DNA of 64,000 bases, taken from NCBI GenBank assembly GCA_014773175.1, contig VXCM01003177.1:1-64000 (forward strand), written 5' to 3'. The translations under genes and the position numbers were made by a program. How positions within the stretch are numbered: the first letter of the stretch is position 1; every line of letters begins with the position of its first letter. The notes beneath the pieces are model-generated. The model was not told where the DNA came from. It did not search any database and worked only from the letters and a program-made list of their open reading frames with translations. The DNA comes from Lucifuga dentata (taxonomy: Eukaryota > Chordata > Actinopteri > Ophidiiformes > Bythitidae). Below are positions 13,243 to 26,109 of this stretch, in pieces.

Positions 13243-15217
13243 TTGTCAGAGTCCAAAGCCTGAACTCAGCAGACTGTTTATCCTCATGTTCAGCTCCAAT
13301 CCACATCCAGATTAGAAACTCTGTCCATCAGCCAAGACCTGCAGCTCCCACTCAGAATGGAAAATTGCAGAAAAGAATGGAATGTAATTCTAGAATAGAG
13401 AAGAAAAGAATATCTAGAATAGCATATTCAAATTATTCTAACATGGATCGTTGGCATTCCTGCAATGTTTTTCACTGTCAGGCAACTTTACCACAAAGTC
13501 ATCAGGCAACACACACACAGAAGATACAGCACGAGAGAGCGCCCTCTACAGGCCAGGACGGAGCTGTGTGTGGGCCTGCAGGACTTAGAGAATATTCTAT
13601 TTAAGAATAGTCTAAATTTAGAGTGTTTTATCTGCAACATTCTACTTGAGAATACAATATTTAAAAAATTAGAACCGTGGTTCTAATTTTCTCCTTGCTC
13701 TGCCCTCATAATTAACTAAATCTGGTGTATTTGGCCAATCAAAATCTGGACATAGGAATATATTTTAATACTCTACAGCATTTTAGAATAGAGTAGAAGT
13801 GGCTGCCTTTTCAACAGCAGCTGTATGCAAGATTTTAATTTGAGTGAAATTTAGAATGCAGGATTTTCACTCCTAAAGGATTATTTGAGCAGTTCTTGGT
13901 GCTGATCTGTCCGCCAGCACCTCTGCAGGGTTCATGTGATTGAATGACGGTCAGCGTCGGTTCACCAACTCAACCACTGAAAAAAAGGAACTCCACTGAA
14001 CTGCCCACATCACCCACAACAAACACCCAGAGGACATGTAAAAAGGATTTAGCCTGAGTCTGAGTTTAAAGTGTCAAACTCTTCTGTGGATCTTTATAAA
14101 CTCATGCTGTTCAACTAAACTGTGTTCAAACCCACAGCACTTTAACTTAAATTCTAATACAGCACCAAATCGACCAGGAAGCGTGTACAAAATGATGCAC
14201 ACAAAATCTAGAATATTTGTGTCTGATTCAGTGGTGCAGGTATAAAAACATGGCACCTTGGGTTTGAATATTTTACTCAGTGTAAGTGTAGCCATAGTTT
14301 GCAGATGATATTTTGGGTTCTTCTATTTATTTAAGTTAGTTTATTTAATTATAATTTGTAATTAGTTATACTGTGCATTATGCATATTATTATTTAAAGC
14401 AGCATTGCAGAGTTATGTAGTATTATTATTTCTGCAATAGACATTATTTACATTATTTACAATTTATTCTGTTTGACCACACAGGTAATATTTGAGTTTC
14501 CATTGTGTGCCTTGCCTGTATGTTAAATTAGGTTCCTACCTGTTGTTCCAGGGGAAAGGTTTAGTGGAGACACAGGAGGAAAAAGGAGTCTGATACACTG
14601 GTCCTGTTGTTACCATATTGGTGGTTAATTAAAAGAGTGAGACTGCATACAACTGTAGCCCATAATTTACCCACAGCCCAGAGAGAGGCCAGAGGAAGAT
14701 TCTCTTCAAAAAGAGAGGGTTACATAAGCACAATATAGCTTAATAATAACAGACAGATTCACATAACGCAGCTATTTAACAGTATTTAATGGTATAGCCA
14801 ATTGCTGGGATTGGCTATACTGGCATTCACAATAGGCATCACAAAAAGAGTTGGAGTTAACAGGAAGTTTGCTTCGGCTAAATCACTCTGAACTGTTTCT
14901 GTGAAGTTAGATTACAACTCACTTTTCCTCCACCCACGCTAAAATCCATCACATGCAGCTTCAGATTTATTCACTCTGGAGGGTGAAAAATGCTTGAAAA
15001 GATGCATTTTCAAATTTAGCCAGAACAGGTGACAGGCACAGTCCCACATGACAGTTAGGGTTGATGGTGTGAATATCAAATCTCAGAATCAGGTGCAGGA
15101 CAAAATCATTGTATTGCAGAGGAGTGAAGGGGGCTGTTTGAATTATATAAACTTCCCAAAAAAGCATTTTATTTTAGCCTGACAAAACCTTTATCATTCA
15201 TAATAATTTAGCGTGCA
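12224..15217. other. spacer with simple repeats
   Basis: Apart from the large GA/GACA tract (12792-13240) nothing is recognised. Around 13370-13800 the sequence is rich in the word 'agaatag' and related forms on both strands, suggesting an old degraded repeat. No exons found. Confidence 0.45.
12792..13240. repeat. G-run and (GA)n/(GACA)n microsatellite
   Basis: A run of about 21 G is followed by NNN and then about 425 bases of almost pure purine GA, GACA and GAAA units ending in a clean GA run. Every open frame across this block is an artefact of stop-free repeat. The NNN marks an unresolved assembly point. Long polypurine tracts can form triplex DNA in vitro. Confidence 0.95.
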
Positions 15218-15813
15218 GAAACCCATACCGGTGGTTTTGCATGTTTGAGCCCAGTAAATACAACCTGCATACACATTAAATTACTGCCAACCATTTTCCA
15301 AAGCATGCTACTGGAGCAGTACATTTTTGAATTGTTTTTCTATACCTTCCAGGCAGCCATTGGTTTCAGTTCATTCCAGTAAGCCATAAAAATTAACTTG
15401 TAAAGATTTGAAACATGCTTGAGATACATAATCCATCACAGTGAACCACATTTTGACACGCTGACACATTATTTTTTTGAAGTAAAAAAAATTTAGCATT
15501 TAAACACAGTTTAAGTGCTAAAGAGTGAGCTGAGAATTCTCCAGGGAATAGTTCCAGGAGAAAATGGCTTTTACCGAAGAAATTAAAATGACCTTGCCTT
15601 TAGCATTTACTTATGTGTCTTAGCATGCAAAACAATGAATTTCAAGGTGGGTGTATCACCTGAACATTTGTTTTTGAAAGATTAGGGGATCTGGCAAAAT
15701 AACATGAAAACTACAATATTATGTTTTGGAAAAAGGTTGTCAGTAAACGCAACTGGTATGCGGGTAGTATTTATTTGGCACAAACTAATAAAACAACTGG
15801 GATGGTCCTTTGA
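15218..15813 (-). mobile_element. TTAA-flanked MITE, copy B (degraded)
   Basis: Recognisable from 'cataccggtggttttgcatg' followed by 'tttgagccc' at the left and 'gatggtccttt' at the right. It lies in the opposite orientation to copy A: 'ccaggcagccattggtttca' here is the complement of an internal block of copy A. Both ends are eroded (the right end reads CCTTTGA), so this copy is older. Confidence 0.7.
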
Positions 15814-16843
15814 GTGCTCTGCTGAAGAGTTATTTTGACACTTTCAATGTAACTTCCAGGCTAAATGACATCTTTCCCCTGACCCCACTGAGAACGAGTT
15901 GTTCCATTGAAGTCCTGTCTGATTCTTCCTGTATCTAAAACAAAAATATGGAAACTGTGAGTTATGGCACCACAAACAGTGTGAACCTGCTGCTCATAAA
16001 TCAGACGCCTGACTGCTCAGTAACTATGTACTCCACCTGACCTTTTCTGGTTGCTGCTGACAGCTACATAATGCCGTTTACGCTGCAGGATGGAGAGACT
16101 CCGTGTAGCCATCAGACAGAAAAATAGCTACAACACAATAAAGAAGAGAAAAAAGGCATCTTTAAACCACATGACAGAGCATTTCTGTTGCATCAGGCTG
16201 TTTAAGTTGCAAATATCAAAGAGGGAGGAAGGCAACATGAAAATATCCTGATGACGGCAAAGGATCAAACAACATGACAAAGTGCATGAAGGTAAACAGA
16301 AGCAAACAACATGGATCCTCTGGTTACTGAGCTGGAGTGTTTCGTTTAAGAGTCGCCTAGTTAGACGCCATGTGACAGACAGATGGGGCTCATACAGAGA
16401 CATGGAATGTTAACAACACACACACACTTTTAACCTGCCATAAATTACTACAAGTACAAAATACAAAATACATATCACCTGATATGGATGCAGACCATCA
16501 ATGTGCAGAATTACAGCAGAATTTGTGCTAGAGGAAAAAATGATGCCATGCTTTCATGATTAAAACTGTTTTTAGGGAAACAAAAGAAAGTCTAACCTAA
16601 TCATTAGTGGACAAACATCCCTTAAAAAAAAGCTTAGAAATGCCTTAATCATCCCATAATGTATACACACAGTGACAACACAAATACTCAGTCCCTTAAA
16701 TAAATAAATGTTTGTAAATGTTCTAAATACCATTTATATTAAGCTCTTAATCATTAACATAAAGGCAAACTGAGGAGAAATAAGCAACATTATGGGTTTA
16801 ATTTATTTCGTTACTGATCAGTTGTTTTACAGATCAATACTTA
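15814..16843. other. spacer without a recognised gene
   Basis: Between two MITE copies. No exon, RNA gene or repeat was recognised in it. Confidence 0.4.
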
Positions 16844-17494
16844 TTAAAGGACCATACTGTCCATTTTGTATGTTTGAGCCTAATATATCCAATTTTCATA
16901 CACGTAACGCTACTGACAATCATTTTCCAAAGCATACTACTGGAACGGTGAATTAANTTTTCATACACGTAACGCTACTGACAATCATTTTCCAAAGCAT
17001 ACTACTGGAACGGTGAATTAAAATTTTTTTCCTACCTTCCGTTTCCATCTACCTATTTTTATGCAAATTTTGAATATGCGCATAAGAAAGCCTGAATGGA
17101 AACACCATTTTAGCTTGTTTATTATGTTGTCAGTTCTTCACTACAGCATTTGAATGCACCACTAGGAAGTATTTTCAGATCACTCCACAATTTTATTGCT
17201 CTTAAACGCTAAAATTACGGAACTCTGAAAAAAACCTGAATATCTTCTCTTCTTCTCTAATCTTGTTCACGATGATGGATTACCTATCCCAAGAACGTTT
17301 CAAGTATCAACAAGTTGATTTTAATAATGTACCAGAATGAACTGAAACCAGTGGTGGTCTGGAAGGCAGAAAAAACAATTTTTAATTCTCCATTCCAGTA
17401 GTATGCTTTGGGAAATGACTGTCAGTAACGTTACGTGTATGAAAATGGAATATATTAGGCTCAAACAAGCAAAATGGCTGGTATGGTCCTTTAA
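16844..17494 (+). mobile_element. TTAA-flanked MITE, copy C
   Basis: Both ends are present (TTAAAGGACCATACTG and TGGTATGGTCCTTTAA). The right half matches copy A ('gatgatggattacctatccc'), but the left interior is replaced by unrelated sequence, so the copy is internally rearranged. A single N at 16957 separates two identical 64-base stretches (16893-16956 and 16958-17021), an assembly overlap. The true length is therefore about 586 bp. Confidence 0.85.
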
Positions 17495-17710
17495 AAGAAC
17501 TCTCCTCCCCCCCTTCCAATCCTAAAATGAAATGTTTTAAGGGGCCTTTAAGGGATAAAATTAAAGGTTTTTGCTTCTGTGAATGTAAAGACATATTCCA
17601 AAAATTCCTTGACATGAAACCACAAAAGATCAGAAATATTAGTTTACACATGGACTTTTCTGTTATAATATCCCCCCCAAAAAAGACAGCACAGCTTAAG
17701 AGTTTTTTTT

Positions 17711-17805
17711 TTACAAAGAGAAGTGGTCAGCCCTGTGACAGAATGGCAATCTGTCCAGGGTGTACCCCGCCTCTCGCCCTACAGAAAATGGATGGATGGA
17801 TGGAC
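17711..17805 (+). repeat. retroelement-like 3' tail
   Basis: The stretch contains 'gcaatctgtccagggtgtac', then 'cccgcctctcgccc', and ends in a short (atgg)n run, 'atggatggatggatgg'. Tails of this kind are dispersed in most teleost genomes. Only the tail is present. The class is from memory of such tails, not a search. Confidence 0.6.
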
Positions 17806-18940
17806 AAAGAGAAGTGGGAATAATTCCATCCTCTGGTCTTTCTCACTAAACTCTTTATTCAAGCTCTAAGGTGAGTTTTTCTCTGTCCTTTCTTTCTTTG
17901 CTTTTGGCTGTAACACTTGGAAACTCTTATCCAACAATGCCGCTCAGGACTCCAGTAATCAGGCAGAAGTAACACTCAGTGTTTGTCAGAGCAGCCGGAG
18001 TGGCTCCCTGCTCTTCATCACCTGATACTCTCTCATTGAGTTTCAGCAGTGTCACATTCAGCTGAGTCAAGGCATGGAGACACAGGAAACGCAACACAGA
18101 CTTTAACATTTAGGTGTTGGATCAAATTCTTGTTTTACTCCTTAACATGACATTTTATGCACACTCAACCTTAATATTAACATGAAAAATGTGATTAAAT
18201 TAAGGGGGTTGTTCCATACTGAAAGCAAAATTGCAAAAATTAGCTCAGAATCCATCATAGCTTTTCATAAGAATTTATAATCACTTAAAACATGTAGGAT
18301 GAAGAGCTAAAACCTGACAAGTGCAGATTATGACCTTTCAATCGATCTTTACAACGTCTTGACAAGAACACAACAGAGCTATTACAAGCAAATCTGATTT
18401 GTGCATAAAAGATTGTGAAGAGAAGAGGAAAAAAGGGGAGAAATATGTACTTTTAGATTCATTTTAATTAGAATTGGACACTTTTTAGATGATAAATGAA
18501 CACCATAACTAATCACAAGCTCTTTAGAATGCTTAAAATGCCTTAATTATTAGATAATCTATACACTCAGTAAACAGAAATATAAACTCACATTTAACAC
18601 AAACTCTTTAACTGTCCTCAAATCTGACTTAATTTGCAAGCTTAAGGGACAAGCTGCTTAATTAAACTTAAATTAAGATACTAAGACTCTTAATCATTAA
18701 CATAAGAGCATAATCAACATTTAGGGGTTTATTTTGGATCAAATTCAGTCTTTACTATTAATATAAGTTACTATTCCATACACGATCCACTGTTATCTGA
18801 ATACAAAAGACTGAATGATGAGGTTTTGTTCCTAAGTGAAAGTTAAACAAAATTACAAAAGACTGGAGGTTTGCAGCCATGCCAACGTTTTTTGCATTTT
18901 GTATTCTGCACTTTTGCTTTTTTTTTTTTTTTTTTTTTTN

Positions 18941-18994
<54 letters not shown>

Positions 18995-19864
18995 AGATCC
19001 ACAAACATTTCTCCAGCAGGCTTGGCATGTGTTACATATTTGCTGAACTCCCACATAGTGAGAGGCGTGTGGGAGCAAGGCCAGGTATCTTAATCCCCAT
19101 CACCCTCGGGATTCCCCACCAAGAGATCCCATTAGTGAGGATAAAAGCTGTAATATAGTCTGGAGAGGAATGGCGGACTTGTATGCTGAGACCCCCACCT
19201 GCGAGCAGTGACCTCCACCTGATCCCTCGCTAACTGGAATTACAACTCTGGCTCCAACGGCCAGTGAAAAGAGCAACGGACTGTAAAGCATTCGGTGTCT
19301 TAATGAACAACATAAACATTGCAACAAGTGCAGCAAAGGGCAGAAAAAGGGGCAGAAAAAGAGTCGATGTCTACAGATACCAAAGGAATGGCTGCAGTGT
19401 GAGAGGAGTCTGTAACGCCTAAAAAATGCTTTACAAACTAATATCAGCTGATAGAAATGATGCCTCAGTCAAAAGTGACATTTACTTAAATATAAATGTG
19501 AGGTATTAGTACTTTTTGAGAGACTTTGTACTTTTATTCAACTACATTTCAGAGGGAAATATACTTTTTGATCGACCACTGCACTTTTATCTGACTGCTG
19601 TAATTACTAATTACTTTGTAGATTCAGATTTTACATTCTACATGAGATAAACACGACTTCCTTCTTTCCATGCTTGCTTCCTCTTAGCTTGCTTCTTTAA
19701 TTTCATTTCTTCCTTCCTTTCATCATTTGATTTTTTCTTTCCTTCAGTCCTTCCTTCAGTTCATTTCTTCCTTCCTTTATTTCCTTCCTTGCTTGCTTCC
19801 AACATTATTTCATTGCGTCTTTTTCCTTCCTGCCCATTTTTGTACGGGCAGACAGCTCTCTCTC

Positions 19865-19901
<37 letters not shown>

Positions 19902-22900
19902 CTAATAGGGAAGAACTGAGTCTCATGTGACAGACTGAATAAAAAAGAGATAACCTGAAGAGAGAGAACCTGTCCACATTCCTCTCGCACATACAGTTCT
20001 GGGTCAGCATCTATGTGTCACTGAGCAATAACATACAAAATGTGAGAGTGTAAAACATTAGATCAGGAGGGAATATTTCCTCTTACATGACGTCTGCAGA
20101 ACCATCAGAGTTTGACTGTGAAAACAAAGAAATCTAAGCCAAACCCACAAGCTTTATCCTGCATCAAAAACAAGGATTACAGCTAGTTAAGGGTGTCAGG
20201 TTTATTTGTATAGTCCAATACTGTACGCGGCATCTTAATGGACCCACACAGCAAAGGTTACCAACACAGCCCAAGCATGGAAAGAAAACAAAGAAAACAT
20301 CCCTAAAACAACCTTAGCATGGAAGAAAAAAAAAATGGAAGAGGAGAGGCAATTCAAAGACAGACCCGATTTCCTTGAATGGCCAGGTGTGACATGTAGG
20401 ATCTGTAGACGGGGAAGCAGGTAAATTAGAAAAAAGAAACCATAATACAACAGCAGAGCCTGGATCCACCAATGACGTAAATCCAAGATCCCAAAAAGGC
20501 AATGAGATGGTCCATTAAGACAGCAGCGTGTGTGTCCAGTGAAAGAATCAAATGAAAGAGTCGAGTCCAAATGTGAGTGCGAGTCTGCCAAAGGTCAGAA
20601 GGGGGGATGGATGGAGGGGGTTCACAGACGGGGTAGTTGGGAAGATGTGCAGGACAGTAAACTAGATCAGATGGGAGGCGTAGGTGGTGGGTAGCGGGTC
20701 ATGGGTAACTTGAGAGGATGGATTGAGAGCTATGCCAGCTGAGGTATACACAAGTAAAACTTTCTGCATAAAAAAAAATTGTGAACAAGCCTGTTGATGT
20801 AGCTGAAGTCTCCAACTTTTCCTCAACGCTGATTGGAATGTTATATAAGATGTAAAAAAAATTTGCACATGCAAGTTGTTAAATCTCAGTACACAACAAC
20901 ACAGTTTAAGGTTTGTGTAATGACTCTAGTTGAATTATTCTCAATGAGGTTTTTTTTTTTTTTTTTTTTNTTTTTTTTTTTTTTTTTTTCTGGACTGCAT
21001 TCTCTATATTTTGGCCTCAATTCTTTGCATAATTGCTTTAGTATGTTTATCTTCATAACTTATTTTGTGCTTTTCATTTCATGTGAAACTGGAGCAAAGG
21101 TCTGGACGGAGGCCAGGCTCCTAAAATGACCATTTGTCCCAACCGAACAATGAGGACACAGTTTTCTGAGCCAAGAAATCACCAAAAAAAAAAAAAAAAA
21201 NAAAAAAAAAAAAAAAAGTTGAATGAAAAATTATGAGAGAAGAGATTTTAATGCCACGCTGGGAGCTACAGCATGTGTATTAGGCAAGGCTAAAGCATGA
21301 AGAATTCTGATTGATGATGTTAACTAATTCTGTGCATACAAAGTAAATTTATAAGTACTTTTGTGAGTGAAGACATTTTGTGTTGTTTTGAATTTAGCTT
21401 GTTCACATTGGATCCAGTCAGATTTCTTTGTATTTTTTGCTAGAATTTAAAAGAAACCTGAGGATCAAATTTTCATTTGTTCATTGTGCAAAACTAGAAT
21501 GGAATGATCTTGTATGTAACCCCCTTACACCCCTCCTTACTTCAACGTACATCAACAGCGATACAGGCACAACTTTGTTCAACAACATGCATCATATGCT
21601 GAGCAGATATGATGCGTAGACTGCATTTGAGGATTCTGAGAAGTGTTTTTCTTTATAATGCGTTAAACCTGTGTCTCCTGGTAACAAATCCTACAGCAGG
21701 TCTCTTCACCGTGAAGCAAAATTGCAGAGGATATAATGTTCAGAGTCTTTTCTTGTTTAGTTTAATATGACAGGAAAAGGATATAGATATTTCTTTCCCT
21801 GCTGTAAAACAGGCATTCAGTCTTTTTGAGTCCTCCCTCTTTCCTCTTCACGTTGTGTTTGAGCTCTGCACGTTTCTTTCCCTCTGTCTTGCACAGAGCT
21901 TATATTGCTGTCAAACCCATGACCCTGCTCCCCCTTACAGTGGCACATTACAGGGAAAAGAGGACCATCTGGTAAAATAAACATCCAAATAAAGGAGTTG
22001 AACTGACTCCTCCTTCGGTCTTACACACTTCTACTCACTCCTTACAACTTTCTCATCCTCACTACTCTTTACACACACACACACACACTCACACCTGGTC
22101 AAAAGTCCACAGCCCTGGCCTTCCTGCTATGATCCCTTCATCTGGAAACAAAGAGCCATATGAACAAGTGTCATTTTCCCCAATTAGGAGAAGAGAGAAT
22201 GAGTGGAGATGAAGAGAGGCAGCAGCAGCTCCTGGAGGCAGCATGAAAGCTGAAACCCCGCTGGGTTAATTCAGCCCCTGCATGAGTGTGTATGTTTTCA
22301 CACTGGCCCACTGAACTCTTTCATTTCATTCCTCACTCCTTTCATTTCTGGTGGACCTGGTGTGGGCAAATAGACTCAAAGGAATGCACGCACGATTAGT
22401 AGGCAGAGTCCGAACCGCACATTCACAGACAGCTTCACGCTCCAAAAAAACAAAACAGTAAAACAATTTCTGGCTATATAGAATCAAACATTCTGCACCA
22501 GCTGTGCTTTATTATCATATTGCTGTGATTTAAAATGACAAGGAAGAGTTGGTGGTATCAGTAGCCTTCTGTCTACTGTATGTGCATGTGTGTTTGTGTT
22601 CACAGCTGGTTTTCATATAGAGGGAACTGACAGATAAGAGATTGGACAGAAGAGGAAAGGGAAAAGGGATTTAGTGGGTTTAAAAGCATCACATGCCTCC
22701 TTCTTTCTTAGGCATCCATTTATTTTTTATTATCAATCTATTCCAGCTCCTGAATCTACAGACACGGATCAGAGTGAAGGGGCAGTGAAGGCAGCACGCA
22801 GGAAGAGTTCCTGAGCCCCACGTTTCTTTCAGGGGTGGAAAATAACTCATGACAACTACTACTTACTGTAACTGAGAAGCTTTTTAGTGTACTTGGATTC

Positions 22901-22946
22901 CATTCTAAAATTAGTAACTTTACTTTCACTTAAGTGAGGTTTTTGA
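17806..22946. other. spacer without a recognised gene
   Basis: Contents seen: a T-run/N/(CT)n block at 18919-18992, a run of 'cttcctt'-type pyrimidine words at about 19660-19800 followed by a GT repeat at 19876-19900, homopolymers with Ns at 20970 and 21201, and the dispersed repeat at 20192-20421. No coding exon was recognised on either strand. Confidence 0.45.
20192..20421 (-). repeat. dispersed repeat with AATAAA tail, copy 1
   Basis: Read on the minus strand it runs through 'cacacctggccattcaagga', 'tttgaattgcctctcc' and 'atgcttgggctgtgttgg', and ends 'actatacaaataaacctgac'. The same order of motifs occurs on the plus strand at 61171-61398. The ending resembles 3' ends of fish non-LTR or SINE elements. 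Family not named. Confidence 0.65.
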
Positions 22947-23604
22947 TTAAAGGACCATACCGCTGTTTTGCATGTTCTAATATAGTCAATTTTCATACAA
23001 GTTACATTACTGACAACCATTTCCCAAAGGATAAAACCGTATTTCAGCTTTCCTGATATATTACTAAATCTCTTAATCTTTCAAATCAAATATTCAAGTG
23101 ATACACCCACCTTAAAAATCCATGTTTCTCCTGCTAATAGTTACGCAGTCTTGTGAAGTCATGGTCATTTAAATTTTTCAATAAACGCAGGTCTTTTTTT
23201 GGGACTATATTCCCCGGTGGAGACATACATTCACNTTTAAATTTTTCAATAAACGCAGGTCTTTTTTTGGGACTATATTCCCCGGTGGAGACATACATTC
23301 ACTTCGTGCTTTCTATTGTGCTTAAACACCTAAAATTACGTAACTTCGAAAAGATCCTGAATACATGTGTTGTTTTTGATGATGGATTACCTATCCCAAG
23401 AACTTTTCAAATATTAACAAGTTGATTTTAATAGCGTACCAGAATGAACTGAAACCAATGGAGGTCTGGAAGGTAGGAAAAAATTTTTAATTCACCATTC
23501 CAATAGTAGCCTATACTTTGGGAAATGACTGTCAGTAATGTAACATGTATGAAAATTGAATATATTAGGCTCAAACATGCAAAATGGCCGGTATGGTCCT
23601 TTAA
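22947..23604 (+). mobile_element. TTAA-flanked MITE, copy D
   Basis: Ends TTAAAGGACCATACCG and GCCGGTATGGTCCTTTAA are intact, with long inverted repeats and the same interior as copies A, G and H. An N at 23235 sits between identical 67-base copies (23168-23234 and 23236-23302), so the real element is about 590 bp. Confidence 0.9.
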
Positions 23605-23783
23605 GTGCTTTAATCATGGAAAAGCGATAATTCTATATTTACCTGCAGTTATAAAGATATGACAAATTGAGGAGGGTATTTAACTGAAGTTTTTCTTTAA
23701 ACTATTTTCTGTCATCAAACTTTATTATTTAAAAAAAGACCACTTTAAGATGATTGGTTGAAAGGTGTTCCTACTAAAATGGT

Positions 23784-24282
23784 TTAAAGGACCTTACACA
23801 TAAATACAATCCACATACATGTTACATTACTGAACCATTTTCCAAAACATACTGCTGCAGTGCTACATTTTAGGATAGTTTTTCCTACCTTCCAGACTGC
23901 CATTGGTTTCAGTTCATTCCAGTACGCTATAAAAATCAACTTGTNCTTAATTTTTTTTTTTTTTTTTGTCAAAGTTACTTAATTTGACCTAACATGAAGC
24001 TACGCTGAAAAGAATGTATGTCTCCGCCAGGGAATATGGTCCTGGGAGGAAATTGCTTTCACTAAGAAATCAAAATGACTGTGCATGCTTGTAAGCAGGT
24101 TTAAATTTTAAGGTGGGTGTATCACCATAACATTTGATTGTGAAAGATTAGGGGATTTGGCAAAATAACACAAAAACTAAAATACAGTTTTATATTTTAG
24201 AAAATGTTGGTAGTAATGCAACGTGTATGTTGGGAATGTTTATTGGGCTCAATCATGCTAAATCATTGGTATGGTCCTTTAA
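23784..24282 (-). mobile_element. TTAA-flanked MITE, copy E
   Basis: Starts TTAAAGGACCTTAC and ends TTGGTATGGTCCTTTAA. It is opposite in orientation to copy D, which ends only 179 bases away. It is shorter than the other copies (499 bp). The N at 23945 next to a T run marks missing interior sequence. Confidence 0.85.
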
Positions 24283-24376
24283 CTAATGATTATATTGTAT
24301 TTATTATGCATTATATTTTTTACTGAGTCTATAATGTGAAAATGCTGTGATAAATGCTTATCACAAGAGTCTAAGG

Positions 24377-25142
24377 CAGGGTTCCCCAACTAGTTTTCCC
24401 CAAGGGCCCACTTATGTCAAGCATGCCAAGCCAACGGACAAGGGGTGTTTTATAATCACCATTTCTTAATAAAATGGAGATATATGAATATCTACAGAAA
24501 GCTTAGATTCTCCTGAACAAAATGAGCCTAAGCGTGACATTTTATGACCACGCGACCCCAAGCTAAATGTAACTAAAGCACAAGCTAGCCTCTGAGCTAA
24601 AACATAGCTTCGTCGCTTCTCGATGATGTAACTTCCGAGGGCGGTCTAAATTTAAAATCCCTCTCTGTGATTCGATAGTAGACTAGCAGAAGACTTGATT
24701 GATGGGTCAGTGGTCCTATCAGCTTTTAGGTAGCCATAGCAACAGGTATGAGTTCCCCATGCGTAATATGTGCGTAATACTCCACTGACAGATTGGAGAC
24801 TGCGTGCTCGTCCCTATGTAGCATTCACGATGTTTTATAATCACCATTTCTCAATAAAATGGAGATATATNGTGCTCGTCCCTATGTAGCATTCACGATG
24901 TTTTATAATCACCATTTCTCAATAAAATGGAGATATATAATATATATGGAAAGCTTAGCTTCTCTTGAACAAAACAAGCCCAAGCATGACATTTTATGAC
25001 CATGCAATCCCGAGATAAGCGCGACTAAATACAAGACTTTTTATTTTTTAAATTTTTTATATTTGGAGAAGTCATCTGAGAACCTGATAGATAGGATCTG
25101 CGGGCCGCATTTGGCCCGCGGGCTGCCAGTTGGGGATCCCTG
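24377..25142. mobile_element. non-autonomous hAT element with 8-bp target duplication
   Basis: Terminal inverted repeats CAGGGTTCCCCAACT and AGTTGGGGATCCCTG are flanked on both sides by the identical 8-mer GTCTAAGG (24369-24376 and 25143-25150). Eight-base duplications and CAGGG-type ends define hAT transposons. No transposase is present. Inside, a unit of about 110 bp is repeated ('ccatttcttaataaaatgga' at 24459 onward, a close match at 24909 onward). An N at 24871 with a 67-base flanking duplication is an assembly overlap, so the real length is about 698 bp. Confidence 0.93.
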
Positions 25143-25150
25143 GTCTAAGG

Positions 25151-26109
25151 TGATGTGTTCTAATTGCTTTTTGGGGGAAAAAATACAAAAAATGATATAC
25201 AAAAGCAAGAAATCCTCACATTGGAAAAACTTGAAACCAGTAAGTGTTTTGTATTTTTACTGGACCAGTGACTTAAATGATTAATGGAACTTTAAAATTG
25301 TCCTCAACTTTCTATCAGTCATTTGACGAATAATTTCAGCACCAAAATGTCATGATGGTAAAGATACAAAAATGGTCTGTGTTCATATGTTCCTAAGTCT
25401 TGACACTCAAAAAGTTACAGTATTTTGTCCTTGAATTTAACAGATCCTTACTTTTATTTTTAATATTTAACAGTAACAACACTTCAGTAGGAGTTTTCAC
25501 AGCAGCACTTATGCTGTCTGAGTGGGACTTGCATCATATGAAGAAGGGAGGGCCAGAAAGATCTCCAGGGACAAACAGCTCAGTTTGCTGAACCACAGCT
25601 CATGACAGCAGCACACCCAAGAAACTGCTGCACACATGCTTTGAGTCATGTTGACCACAAAAAGCAATAACGTGCACTACATTCATCCTGAATGTAGTGC
25701 ACGTTAGATTTCAACAGATTGTCTGCCTGATCCCTTAAATGCTGCTGATCACCTCTGCAGTGAGCTGGACCCCCCTCCGCCCCCCCCAGCTCAGAAAAGG
25801 CCAAATATGAAGACACAAAGAATGATGCGTCGTTTCAGCAGCAGCAGGAGTTTGTAAAAGTTTTCCTAAAGAAGCACTTTTCCTAAAGCAGGCTGCCAAT
25901 GTCAACTGGAAACCTGGACTTGTTGCAGCTACACATCAGGACCAGATTCCTGAGGCAGATGGGAAGAAAGCTTCTGAAAATAAGCTCAGCACTTTAACTC
26001 AATTTATTAAAAAACAAAAAAAAAAAAAANAAAAAAAAAAAAACAATCATTTCAGTGGATGACAAAATTCATCACCATCCTCTCAGTGATGGTGGAGTTT
26101 TATATTACT
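25151..26109. other. spacer with a perfect hairpin
   Basis: No gene recognised. It holds the hairpin at 25668-25706 and an A run with N at 26030. Confidence 0.5.
25668..25706. repeat. perfect 18-bp hairpin with 3-base loop
   Basis: The arm taacgtgcactacattca (25668-25685) is exactly complementary to 25689-25706, with loop TCC. The pairing stops on the next base on each side. It is too short for a microRNA precursor and no partner element is seen. Confidence 0.8.

Noticed and set aside
12503..13306. Long open frames (up to 267 residues) on both strands over the GA/CT tract
   Set aside because: Stop-free only because the DNA is a simple repeat; the translations are Ser-Leu or Arg-Glu runs.
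23153..23425. Open frame within MITE copy D
   Set aside because: It spans an assembly duplication in a non-coding transposon, and the same sequence in other copies is broken.
25668..25706. Hairpin as a microRNA precursor
   Set aside because: The stem is only 18 bp with a 3-base loop, well below the size of an animal pre-miRNA.
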